Of a stretch of 64,000 bases of DNA, positions 14,705 to 22,407 are shown one piece after another. The translations under genes were made by a program, and so were the position numbers. The stretch lies in NCBI RefSeq assembly GCF_030506255.1, contig NZ_CP113431.1:4227001-4291000 (forward strand), read 5' to 3'. The DNA comes from Nocardioides sp. Arc9.136 (GTDB lineage: Bacteria; Actinomycetota; Actinomycetes; Propionibacteriales; Nocardioidaceae). The notes beneath the pieces are model-generated. The model did no database searches and was not told the origin of the DNA. It saw only the letters and a list, made by a program, of their open reading frames with translations. The first letter of the stretch is position 1, and each line of letters opens with the position of its first letter.

Positions 14705-17344
14705 TCAGTCGAGCCGCGCCGTCAGCGGGAGCCGGCCGCGGCTGGTCAGCCCGACCAGCCCGGCCGTCACCAGGGGCAGCCCCACGACGACGAGGGCCAC
14801 GAGCGGCCACGGGACCGCGAGGAAGTGGTCGGGCAGCGCCGCGCCGGTGGCGTCGACGTCGCTCCAGGTGCTGCTCGTCAGCGGGAAGGACGCCGCCACC
14901 CCGGGCACGGCGCCCACCAGCGCGCCGAGCACCGCGCCCACGAGGCCGACGACGAGCGCGTACGCCGCCGCCACCGACCGGCGGGTGCGGGGCGACGCGC
15001 CCACGGCGGCCAGGGTGGCGAGGTCGGGGCGGGCGTCGGAGAGCGCGAGGGCGGTGGCCGTCAGCGTGCCGCCGAGCATCAGGACGCCACCGAGGGTCCC
15101 GAGCACGACCATGAGGATCCACGTGTCGTCCTCCGTCGCGAAGCCCCGCTCGACGTAGACGTCGAGGTCCGGGTCGATGCCGCTGACCACCTCGTCGACG
15201 TCGCGCTGCTCCTCCTCGCTGACCGGTCCCCGCACCTCCAGCGACACCGTGCCGACGCGCAGGCCGGCCCCCGCGGCCAGCGCCTCGGGGAGGACGGCCT
15301 GGGCCGGCGTGTCGAAGCCGCCCACCCGGACGAGCGTCGCCGGCAGCTCGGCGCGCTCGACGACGCGGGAGCGCCCACCCGACGTCGGACGGTCGACGAC
15401 GGCCAGCCGGACCGAGTCGACCGGCACCACCCGCCGGTCGGTGAGGACCACCACCCGTCCCGAGGAGAGGGCCGCGTCCGCGCGGTCGCTCTCGCCGGGC
15501 GCGAGGCGCTCGGCGAGCACCCGGGGGACGCGGTCGTCCACCAGGACCGTGCTGCCGGCGGCGCTGCGGGTGGAGCTCAGCAGGCCCCGCCTCCCCGACA
15601 CCCGGACGCGTACCTCGCGGTAGACGTCCGGCTCCGTCACCTCGCGGAGCCCCCGGACCGGCGTCACCTCGCCGTCGACCTCGGGCGCGACCAGGTCCTG
15701 GACCCGCTGCCAGTCGGCGTCGGTGGTGAGCGGCCCGCGGACGATCGCGTCGCCGTCCACCAGCTGGGGGCTGTAGAGCGCCTCGTCCTGGGCGCGGTCA
15801 CTGGCGTTGGCGATCCCGAGGGCGACCACGCCCGCGACCGTCGCCGCGACCGCCGCGACGGCGGGGACGGTGCGGGTGCGGTGCCGGGCGGCGTCGCGGA
15901 CGGCGTACCGCAGGGCCAGCGGCAGGCGGCGGGAGCCCCGTGCGAGCGCGACGAGCACGACCGGCACGAGCAGGACCATGCCCAGGACGGTGGGGATGGC
16001 CGAGGCCGCGATGGCCAGCTCCCCGCCCGAGCCCTGGAGCGCGCCGTACGCCGACCCCGCGACGCCGACCCCGAGGAGGGCCAGGCCGAGGAGCGGCGAC
16101 CGGAACGTGGGCGCCCGGTCGCCCCGCCGGCCGGCGAGCACCGCGACGACGTCCTGGCGCGACGCCAGCCACGCCGGCACCACGGCGGCGAGGAGGGCGC
16201 TGAGCAGCCCGAACGCCGCGACGCCGCCGACCTGCAGCCACGGCACGTCGTACGGACCGAACCACGTGCTGGAGTGGCCCTCGAGCACGTGCGCCGCGAG
16301 AGCACCCGCCCCCAGGCCGAGCAGCACCCCGATGGTCGCGCCGAGGCCGCCCAGCACGACGCCCGAGGCGAGCACGACCCGACGCGCCTGCCGCGGGGTG
16401 CCGCCGCTGGCGGCGAGCAGGGCCAGGGTGCGCGACTGGCGGCGCGCCCCGACGGCGAACGCCGGGCCGGCCAGGAGGACGACCTCGATGAGGACCATGA
16501 CGGCGACGAGCGCCACGATCGCCAGCCAGGCGTCGTCGGTGCCGCCCGAGGGGCGCACGTCAGCCGGGACCTCGGAGTCCGGCGGCGGGTCCTCGAGGAC
16601 CGCGCGGCTGACGACGAGCGCGCCGAGGTCGTTGAGGGCTCGCACGTCGGGCCAGGTGACCGGGCCGCCGCCGACGAGCCAGGACGCCCCGTCGCTACGG
16701 GGCCCCACGAGCCGGGCGGCCGTGCCCACGAGCACGGGCGTGCTGCGCACCGACGCCGACTCCCCCAGGCCGACGAGCTCGAACGTCGCACCGTCGGCGA
16801 GCTCGACCTCCTCACCGAGGGCGAAGCCGCGCTCGGCCAGCGCCCGGTTGGCGACGACCTCGTCGTCCGCCCGGGGCAGGCGACCCTCCTCGAGGGTGAA
16901 GAGGCCCGCCGCGAGCGGGTCGGCGAGGTCGAGGACCGACGCCTCGACGTCGACGACGCCCCGCTCGGTGGTGACGAGCGCGCTCCCCCGCTCCCACCGC
17001 AGCACCGGCAGGTCCCGGCCGAGGGCCTCCTCGAGCTGGGGCGCGGCAGGCGAGCCGCTGCCCCGGCCGCCGGTGCTCCAGCTCGCGGCGTCCTCGGGGT
17101 CGGGCGCCTGGGCGGCCGACACGGCGCCGCGCGCGACGTCGACGCGGGCGTCCGCCGCGCCGATCCGGCTCGCGAGGGACTCGGTGCCGCTGACGTCCTC
17201 GGTCGCGATGACGACCGCTGCCGCCGTCACGCCGAGCACGGGCAGGACCACCATCACGAGCACGAGCGCCGTGCGCGCCCGGGCGCGGCGCACGTCGCGC
17301 CAGGCGATCCGCAGCGCCGGCCGCCATCCGGAGGCCCGGCTCAC
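14705..17344 (-). CDS. FtsX/MacB-type ABC transporter permease
   Basis: 879-residue membrane protein with two FtsX-like permease halves. Residues 20-48 form a first membrane helix (TALVLVMVVLPVLGVTAAAV), followed by a large extracytoplasmic domain to about 290. Then three helices with the FtsX signature (LALLAASGGTPRQARRVVLA), further helices to about 500, a second extracytoplasmic domain to about 770, and a final helix set with LATLAAVGASPRTRRSVAAAY. MacB/LolCDE-like transporters move lipoproteins, peptides or antibiotics across the envelope by mechanotransmission. The GTG start overlaps the ATPase stop (GTGA). The stop at 14705 lies just beyond the tetR operator. The substrate is unknown. 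Confidence 0.92.
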   Translation of the reverse strand: MSRASGWRPALRIAWRDVRRARARTALVLVMVVLPVLGVTAAAVVIATEDVSGTESLASRIGAADARVDVARGAVSAAQAPDPEDAASWSTGGRGSGSPAAPQLEEALGRDLPVLRWERGSALVTTERGVVDVEASVLDLADPLAAGLFTLEEGRLPRADDEVVANRALAERGFALGEEVELADGATFELVGLGESASVRSTPVLVGTAARLVGPRSDGASWLVGGGPVTWPDVRALNDLGALVVSRAVLEDPPPDSEVPADVRPSGGTDDAWLAIVALVAVMVLIEVVLLAGPAFAVGARRQSRTLALLAASGGTPRQARRVVLASGVVLGGLGATIGVLLGLGAGALAAHVLEGHSSTWFGPYDVPWLQVGGVAAFGLLSALLAAVVPAWLASRQDVVAVLAGRRGDRAPTFRSPLLGLALLGVGVAGSAYGALQGSGGELAIAASAIPTVLGMVLLVPVVLVALARGSRRLPLALRYAVRDAARHRTRTVPAVAAVAATVAGVVALGIANASDRAQDEALYSPQLVDGDAIVRGPLTTDADWQRVQDLVAPEVDGEVTPVRGLREVTEPDVYREVRVRVSGRRGLLSSTRSAAGSTVLVDDRVPRVLAERLAPGESDRADAALSSGRVVVLTDRRVVPVDSVRLAVVDRPTSGGRSRVVERAELPATLVRVGGFDTPAQAVLPEALAAGAGLRVGTVSLEVRGPVSEEEQRDVDEVVSGIDPDLDVYVERGFATEDDTWILMVVLGTLGGVLMLGGTLTATALALSDARPDLATLAAVGASPRTRRSVAAAYALVVGLVGAVLGALVGAVPGVAASFPLTSSTWSDVDATGAALPDHFLAVPWPLVALVVVGLPLVTAGLVGLTSRGRLPLTARLD

Positions 17345-18063
17345 CGGGCTGCGTCCTGGTCCAGCAGCGCGTCGACCGGCGCGGAGCCGGTCTCGTCGAT
17401 GACCACGCCGTCGCGCAGGAACACGACCCGGTCCGCCCACGCCGCGTGCCGCGCCTCGTGGGTGACCAGCACCCCGGCGGCGCCCGCGTCGCACCGGGCA
17501 CGGAGCAGCCGCAGGATCTCCTCGCCGGTCTCGGTGTCCAGGGCGCCGGTGGGCTCGTCGGCCAGGACCAGCCGCCTGTCGCCCACGATCGCGCGGGCGA
17601 TCGCGACCCGCTGCTGCTGCCCGCCCGACATCTCGTCGGGAAAGCGGTCGGCCAGGTCGGGGATGCCGACCTCCTCCAGCGCCGCCAGGGCGTGCCGGCG
17701 GGCGGCGCGCGCCCGCTCGCCGTCGAGCTCACGGGGCAGGGCGACGTTCTCCGCGGCGGTGAGGGCGGGGATGAGGTTGAAGTCCTGGAAGACGTAGCCG
17801 AGCGACGTACGCCGCATCCGGGCCAGCTCGGGGGCGGGAAGCGACCCGAGGTCGACGCCCTCGACGGCCACCGTGCCGGAGGTCGGGCGGTCGAGGCCGC
17901 CGGCGAGCGTGAGCAGCGTGGACTTCCCCGACCCCGAGGGGCCCATCACGGCGACGAGCTCGCCGGCGTGGGCGGAGAAGGAGACGCTGCGCAGGGCGTG
18001 CACGGCGGTGTCGCCCTCGCCGTGCACGCGGGTGACCTGCTCGAGGTGGAGGACGGCGGTCAT
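17341..18063 (-). CDS. ABC transporter ATP-binding protein (MacB/LolD type)
   Basis: 240-residue ATPase powering the FtsX-type permease encoded next. Walker A GPSGSGKST (about 40-48), Q-loop FQDFNLIPALT, signature MSGGQQQR, Walker B LVLADEPTGALD and the His switch VTHEARHA are all intact. The DEPTGALD form and the FNLIP stretch are typical of the MacB/LolD class. The ATG at 18063 overlaps the stop of the 48-residue ORF (ATGA); its stop overlaps the permease start. Part of a PadR-led four-gene unit, so expression is likely induced when PadR is released. Confidence 0.95.
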   Translation of the reverse strand: MTAVLHLEQVTRVHGEGDTAVHALRSVSFSAHAGELVAVMGPSGSGKSTLLTLAGGLDRPTSGTVAVEGVDLGSLPAPELARMRRTSLGYVFQDFNLIPALTAAENVALPRELDGERARAARRHALAALEEVGIPDLADRFPDEMSGGQQQRVAIARAIVGDRRLVLADEPTGALDTETGEEILRLLRARCDAGAAGVLVTHEARHAAWADRVVFLRDGVVIDETGSAPVDALLDQDAAR

Positions 18064-18206
18064 CGGGACTCCCCGGCCTCGCGGGAGCGCAGCGCGGCCC
18101 GGCGCCGCAGGGTGGCGGCGGCGCGGAGCCGCTCGGCGGACTGCCGCAGCCAGCGCTGCTCGGCGCGCCGGAACCGGCCGTGGTCGACCTCGGTCAGGGC
18201 GCTCAC
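18060..18206 (-). CDS. 48-residue basic ORF between PadR and ABC genes
   Basis: Small ORF not listed by most length cutoffs. The GTG at 18206 overlaps the PadR stop (GTGA, 18203-18206) and its TGA overlaps the ABC ATPase ATG (ATGA, 18060-18063), so it precisely bridges the two genes. The product has about 13 arginines, one Trp and no hydrophobic segment, and is predicted to be a single amphipathic helix (FRRAEQRWLRQSAERLRAAA). It could be a short regulator or partner of PadR, or a reading-through device that keeps ribosomes moving. No family recognised. Confidence 0.6.
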   Translation of the reverse strand: MSALTEVDHGRFRRAEQRWLRQSAERLRAAATLRRRAALRSREAGESR

Positions 18207-18808
18207 CGGGTGCGCTCCTGCTCGGCCGCGGCACCGCGGTCGCCCGCCGGCGCGCCGGGCGCGGCGTCGCGTCGTTCCACGGCCGCTCGTCGCAGCCGGG
18301 CCTCGCAGTGGTCGAGCCAGCGCACCTCGGCCTCGGCGTCGAAGACCAGCGAGTCGAGGACCAGGCTCCAGGCGAGGTCCGCCGGCTCGACCGGGTTGGC
18401 GGCGCGGCCGCTGCGCTTGAGCCGGGTGTAGTCCTGCAGGGCGGTCATCGTGGCGCTGCGCTGCTGCTGGATCACGGTCCCGACGTCGACGCCCGGGACC
18501 GTGACGGCCAGCGCGAGCTTGATCGCGAGCTCGTCGCGCGGGGGCTGGGTCCGGGCCACGGGCGTGGTGAACCAGGTGGCGACCTCCTCGCGGCCCGCGC
18601 CGGTGATCCGGTAGACCACGTGGCCTTCGCCGTCCTCGCCGGCCCCCTCGACCAGGCCGTCGCGCTCGAGCCGGGTGAGCGTCGTGTACACCTGCCCGAC
18701 GTTGAGCGGCCAGGTCGCCCCGGTCCGCTGCTCGAACTCGCTGCGCAGCTGGTAGCCGTACATCGGCCCCTGCTCGAGCAGCGCCAGCAGCGCCTGCTTC
18801 ACCGACAT
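18203..18808 (-). CDS. PadR-family transcriptional regulator
   Basis: 201-residue PadR repressor. The N-terminal winged helix is canonical: SVKQALLALLEQGPMYGYQL, LNVGQVYTTLTRLERDGLV, then VVYRITGAGREEVATWF. The C-terminal half (about 85-170) is the Vir_act_alpha_C-type helical dimerisation region, followed by an Ala/Arg-rich tail. The ATG at 18808 has a GGAGG ribosome site 6 bases upstream. It is divergent from an SDR gene, with a short palindrome between them, and is followed by the ABC transporter it probably controls. PadR/MacAB pairs often respond to envelope-active or phenolic compounds; the ligand here is unknown. Confidence 0.92.
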   Translation of the reverse strand: MSVKQALLALLEQGPMYGYQLRSEFEQRTGATWPLNVGQVYTTLTRLERDGLVEGAGEDGEGHVVYRITGAGREEVATWFTTPVARTQPPRDELAIKLALAVTVPGVDVGTVIQQQRSATMTALQDYTRLKRSGRAANPVEPADLAWSLVLDSLVFDAEAEVRWLDHCEARLRRAAVERRDAAPGAPAGDRGAAAEQERTR

Positions 18809-18861
18809 CGTCGACCTCCGCGTCGTGGGCGACCCGCGTCGGCACGTTGCCGAACGGGCCT

Positions 18862-18889
18862 GGATACTCGGTATGTATACCACGTATGC
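18862..18889. promoter_or_regulatory. candidate PadR operator
   Basis: AT-rich island in the padR/SDR divergent region. Arms GGTAT and ATACC (18870-18881) flank a 2-base centre, with further half-sites GGATAC at 18862 and GTATGC at 18884. It lies 54 bases before the padR ATG and 65 before the SDR ATG. The match to known PadR sites is only general (short AT-rich palindromes). Confidence 0.45.
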
Positions 18890-18945
18890 ACGCCGCGACC
18901 GGGCGTCTGCGTCGCTCCTCCGGCGCGCAGGGCAGACTCCGCGCC

Positions 18946-19704
18946 ATGACGACGATCCTCATCACCGGCGCGTCCAGCGGGCTGGGCGCGGAGATGGCCC
19001 GCCAGTTCGCCGCGCGCGGCAACGACCTCGCCCTCTGCGCCCGCAGGGAGGAGCGGCTCACCGAGCTGCGGGCCGAGATCCTCGCGGCCCACCCCGACCG
19101 GCGCGTGGAGACGCGCACCCTCGACGTGCTCGACGACGAGGCGGTCTTCGAGACCTTCCGCGCCTTCCGACGCGACCTCGGCTCCCTGGACCGCGTCGTC
19201 GTCAACGCCGGGCTCGGCAAGGGCGCGCCCCTCGGCACGGGCGGGCAGGCGGCCAACAAGGAGACGGCGATGACGAACTTCGTCGGCGCGCTCACCCAGA
19301 CCGAGGCCGCCATGGAGGCCTTCCGCGACCAGCAGGCCGGCCACCTGGTGATGGTGTCGTCGATGTCCGCGATGCGTGGCATGCCGAAGACCATGACGAC
19401 GTACGCCGCCACCAAGATCGGCGCGGCCTACCTCGCCGAGGGCATCCGCAACGAGCTGCACGGCAAGCCGCTCGGGCGGACCGTCAAGGTCACCGTGCTC
19501 TACCCCGGCTACATCGCCTCGGAGATGAACGAGAAGGTCGCCCAGCGGACCAAGATGATGGTCCCCACCGACGTCGGCGTGCGCGCGATGGTCGAGGCCG
19601 TGGAGAAGGAGGTCGACTCCGCCTGCGTGCCGCGCCTGCCCTGGGCCCCGCTTTCGGTGGTCATGAAGCACGCGCCGCTCGGGGTGTTCAAGAAGCTCAT
19701 GTGA
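18946..19704 (+). CDS. short-chain dehydrogenase/reductase
   Basis: 252-residue classical SDR: NAD(P)-dependent oxidoreductase. Seen: glycine motif TGASSGLG at 7-14, an ARREER stretch after beta-2 suggesting NADP preference, NAG (VVVNAGLG), and a catalytic set SS plus Y-A-A-T-K (TTYAATKIGAAYL). The ATG at 18946 is chosen because CAGACT ends 7 bases upstream; an in-frame start at 18847 would run through the palindrome and reads as low-complexity Arg-rich sequence. It stands alone, divergent from padR, and converges on a histidine phosphatase gene. Substrate unknown. Confidence 0.92.
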   Translation: MTTILITGASSGLGAEMARQFAARGNDLALCARREERLTELRAEILAAHPDRRVETRTLDVLDDEAVFETFRAFRRDLGSLDRVVVNAGLGKGAPLGTGGQAANKETAMTNFVGALTQTEAAMEAFRDQQAGHLVMVSSMSAMRGMPKTMTTYAATKIGAAYLAEGIRNELHGKPLGRTVKVTVLYPGYIASEMNEKVAQRTKMMVPTDVGVRAMVEAVEKEVDSACVPRLPWAPLSVVMKHAPLGVFKKLM

Positions 19705-19727
19705 CGGGTGGGGCGCCGTACCGGGGT

Positions 19728-19819
19728 GCTCCGCGGCCGATCCAGCCGCTCCGCGGCCATTGCGATGGCAGGGAACCTTCACATCCCAAGTTGACTTGGG
19801 ATGTTGACGCTCCGCGGCC
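19728..19819. repeat. intergenic element: three 11-bp repeats and a palindrome
   Basis: In the 146-base convergent gap after the SDR gene. GCTCCGCGGCC occurs at 19728, 19748 and 19809. Between copies two and three lies a perfect palindrome, arms ACATCCCAAGT (19781-19791) and ACTTGGGATGT (19794-19804), centre TG. GGCAGGGAA (from 19767) and TTCCTGCC (from 19820) add a partial outer pairing. It could act as a two-way terminator, but the two-base centre suits a protein-binding site better than an RNA hairpin. Confidence 0.6.
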
Positions 19820-19850
19820 TTCCTGCCACCCACCGGCGGAGCGGACCCGG

Positions 19851-20519
19851 CTACCGGTAGGTGAGGGTGTCCCCCGCGAGGTGGGTGTGCTCGTTGAAGG
19901 TCAGCAGCCGGGCGCCGGTGGAGCCGACCACGACGCGCGAGCACGAGGAGTTCACCACCACCGTGTTGAACCGGCCCCACAGCCGGGCCGTCGTCACGGC
20001 GTCGCCGTCGGGGTCGGTCAGCGACGCGGCGGCCACGGCGATCGGGCCGCCGGAGGTGACCACGACGACCGTGCCGCCGGGGCCGGCCTGGGCGCAGGCC
20101 CGCTCGAGCGAGCCGCGCACGCGGCCGAGGAAGCCCGCCCACGGCTCGGGGTACGCCGCGTCGTCGGCGCCGGAGGTCCACCGGGCGGTCGCCTCCTCGA
20201 AGACCCGCTGGAACTCGCGCCGGTCCAGGCTCGGCGAGGCCAGGTCGGGGTGGGCCGCGACGACGCCGAGGTGGTCGAACTCGTCCCAGCCGGGGTCGAC
20301 CTCGACCGGCGTCGACCAGCCGGCGCCCTCGAGCACGCCCTCGGCGGTCTCGCGGTGCCGGCGCATGTCGCCGCGGACGACGACGTCCGCCGTGACGCCC
20401 TGGCGGGCGAGCTGAGCGCCGAGCAGGCGCGCCTGCTCGTGCCCGGTCGCGGAGAGCACGTCGTAGTCGTCGGCCCCGAAGGACGCCTGGCCGTGGCGGA
20501 CCAGCAGCAGGAGGCCCAT
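19851..20519 (-). CDS. histidine phosphatase (phosphoglycerate-mutase-like)
   Basis: 222-residue member of the histidine phosphatase superfamily. The catalytic VRHGQASF is at residues 7-14, with RGDMRRHRETAEG (second Arg/His region) and VVVVTSGGPIAV supplying the C-terminal catalytic histidine-equivalent loop. In that last motif the usual VSHG/VTHG His is replaced by Ser-Gly, which is worth noting. Last gene of the four-gene operon with kinase, SDR and ACAD10/11-like dehydrogenase; its ATG shares one base with the kinase stop (TGATG). It might remove or salvage phosphate from an intermediate, but that is inference. Confidence 0.88.
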   Translation of the reverse strand: MGLLLLVRHGQASFGADDYDVLSATGHEQARLLGAQLARQGVTADVVVRGDMRRHRETAEGVLEGAGWSTPVEVDPGWDEFDHLGVVAAHPDLASPSLDRREFQRVFEEATARWTSGADDAAYPEPWAGFLGRVRGSLERACAQAGPGGTVVVVTSGGPIAVAAASLTDPDGDAVTTARLWGRFNTVVVNSSCSRVVVGSTGARLLTFNEHTHLAGDTLTYR

Positions 20520-21616
20520 CAGGCCGGAGCGCCGGAGCCGTGCTCCGCGAGCAGCCGGCGGCAGCGCGCCTCGAGGTAGGCCACCACCTGGCCGAGCACC
20601 GCGTGCGACTCGTTGGTGGTCTGCCGGTGCACGTAGCGGTACCAGATCTGCTGGGCGATGACCGCGAGCCGGAACAGCCCGAAGACCTCGTAGAACAGCC
20701 CCTGGTCCGCGCTGATCTCGAAGCCCATGCGTGCGCAGTAGCGCTCGACCAGCTGGTCGCGGGTCCACATCCCCGGCGCGTTCGTGGGCTGCCGGCGGAA
20801 CAGCTGGAACAGGTCGTCGTCGGCCGCCTCCACCCAGTAGGCCAGCGTCGAGGAGAGGTCCATCAACGGGTCCCCGACGGTCGCCATCTCCCAGTCGAGC
20901 ACCGCGCGGACCTCCAGCCGACCGCGGTCGTCGTCGAGCACCAGGTTGTCGAAGCGGAAGTCGTTGTGGATCAGCACCTGCGCGACGTCCGAGGGCTGGT
21001 GCTGCTCGATCCAGGTGACCACGTCGGACCAGTCGCCGGTGTCCTCGGTGCGGGCGTCGGCCATCCGGCCGACCCAGCCGCGCACCTGCCGGCCGACGTA
21101 CCCCTCGCCGCGGCCGAGCGCGGCGAGCTCCGGCACCGCGGCCACGTCGACGGAGTGCAGCGAGACCAGCACGTCCAGGGCGCGCTCGCACAGGGCGTCG
21201 GCCTCCTCGGCGCTCACCTCGCGCGGGAACTCCGAGCGCAGGATCAGGCCCGGGACCTTCTCCATCACGTAGAACTCCGAGCCGATCACCGCCTCGTCGG
21301 TGCAGTGGCCGACCATGCCGGCGACGTAGGGGAAGACCGGCGCGAGCGCGGACTGGATGCGGTACTCCCGGCCCATGTCGTGCGCCCCGGCGGCCTTCCG
21401 GCCCGACGGCGGGCGGCGCAGGATCAGCTCGCGGTCGCCGGCCACGAGCAGGTAGGTCAGGTTCGACGCGCCGCCGCTGAACTGGCGGACCTCGTCGATC
21501 GTCCCCACGCCCGCGCCCTGCTCGTCGAGCCAGGCGGCCACGGCGGCCGCGTCGAAGGCGTCCTCCTCGCGGACCGGCTTGGCCGGGTTGCCGTCACGCG
21601 TGCCCTCGGTGCTCAT
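20519..21616 (-). CDS. APH-fold kinase (ACAD10/11 N-domain-, LvaA-like)
   Basis: 365-residue kinase of the aminoglycoside-phosphotransferase fold. Seen: FSGGASNLTYLL (P-loop-like), ELILRRPP with the ATP-binding Lys/Arg region, the catalytic loop LIHNDFRFDNLVL (HxDxxxxN) and VLDWEMATVGDPLMDL for Mg2+. The motif set and the neighbouring HHCMR-type dehydrogenase match the kinase domain of animal ACAD10/11 and of bacterial LvaA, which phosphorylate the hydroxyl of 4-hydroxyacyl-CoA. A real aminoglycoside resistance role is unlikely. ATGA overlap with the SDR upstream; TGATG with the phosphatase downstream. Confidence 0.88.
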   Translation of the reverse strand: MSTEGTRDGNPAKPVREEDAFDAAAVAAWLDEQGAGVGTIDEVRQFSGGASNLTYLLVAGDRELILRRPPSGRKAAGAHDMGREYRIQSALAPVFPYVAGMVGHCTDEAVIGSEFYVMEKVPGLILRSEFPREVSAEEADALCERALDVLVSLHSVDVAAVPELAALGRGEGYVGRQVRGWVGRMADARTEDTGDWSDVVTWIEQHQPSDVAQVLIHNDFRFDNLVLDDDRGRLEVRAVLDWEMATVGDPLMDLSSTLAYWVEAADDDLFQLFRRQPTNAPGMWTRDQLVERYCARMGFEISADQGLFYEVFGLFRLAVIAQQIWYRYVHRQTTNESHAVLGQVVAYLEARCRRLLAEHGSGAPA

Positions 21617-22407
21617 GCAGGTGCTCCTTCGTTGCCCATCCGGTCGAGCTTGGCGGCCCGCGCGCGCATGACGGCGTCGTACGTCGCGCGGTCGCCGACC
21701 TTGAGCGCGTAGGCGTCCCGGGCCGCCTGGTCCGGGAGGATCACCTCGTCGCCCCGGTCGATCCCCTCGAGGACCGCCGCGGCGACCTCCTCGGCGGTGG
21801 TCGGCGACTCCTCGACCAGCTTGCTCATCACGGCCGCCAGCGCGGTGTCGTGGCCGCGCAGCGAGGTCATCAGGTTGGTGCGGAAGTACGACGGGCACAC
21901 CACGTGCGCGGTCACGCCGTACGACGCGAGCTCGTGGCCGGTGGTCTCGGTGAGGGCGACGACGGCCGCCTTGACCGCGTTGTACGACGCCATCCCGCCC
22001 GGGTGCACCAGGCCGGCCAGCGAGGCGACGTTCACGATCCGCCCCGAGCCCTGCCGCTTGAGCAGCGGGACGAACGCCCGGGTGCCGCGCACCGCGCCGA
22101 ACAGGTTGATCTCGGTGATCCACTGCCACTCGTCGAGCGTCGCGACGTCGAGCCGACCGCCGCCGGCGACACCGGCGTTGTTGACCAGGACGTCCAGGCC
22201 GCCCCAGGTGCGCTCGACGTGGTCGACCGCGGCCGCCCAGTCGTCGCCGGAGGTGACGTCGAGGCGAAGGTCCGCCCCCTCGGCGAGGTCGGTGGCCAGC
22301 ACCTCGTCGCCGCGCGCGCGGAACGCCTCGGTGAGCGCCTTGCCGAGACCGGACGCCGCGCCGGTGACGAGGACGCGCCGCCCCTGGCCGGTCATCGACC
22401 CGGTCAT
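21613..22407 (-). CDS. short-chain dehydrogenase of the hydroxyacid operon
   Basis: 264-residue SDR with TGAASGLG, TDLAEGADLRLDV (Asp after beta-2, suggesting NAD use), NNAGVAG and the catalytic S plus YNAVK (VNVASLAGLVHPGGMASYNAVK region). The C-terminal part carries SYFRTNLM and a long tail KVGDRATYDAVMRARAAKLD. The ATG at 22407 gives an ATGA overlap with the dehydrogenase gene; an internal ATG 12 bases later is possible. In levulinate catabolism LvaD, also a dehydrogenase, interconverts 4-oxo and 4-hydroxy acyl-CoA; this gene may do the same here (inferred from context). Confidence 0.9.
   Translation of the reverse strand: MTGSMTGQGRRVLVTGAASGLGKALTEAFRARGDEVLATDLAEGADLRLDVTSGDDWAAAVDHVERTWGGLDVLVNNAGVAGGGRLDVATLDEWQWITEINLFGAVRGTRAFVPLLKRQGSGRIVNVASLAGLVHPGGMASYNAVKAAVVALTETTGHELASYGVTAHVVCPSYFRTNLMTSLRGHDTALAAVMSKLVEESPTTAEEVAAAVLEGIDRGDEVILPDQAARDAYALKVGDRATYDAVMRARAAKLDRMGNEGAPA

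Noticed and set aside
13325..17797. 1490-codon open frame on the plus strand opposite the TetR and ABC transporter genes
   Set aside because: Arg/Gly/His-rich composition with no motif; a shadow of real minus-strand genes, common at this GC content.
18847..18945. Upstream extension of the SDR gene
   Set aside because: Crosses the PadR palindrome, gives an Arg-rich non-homologous N-terminus, and ATG 18946 directly precedes the Rossmann motif.
20519..21616. Aminoglycoside resistance gene
   Set aside because: The APH fold is present, but operon context and motif details match the ACAD10/11-type hydroxyacyl-CoA kinases.
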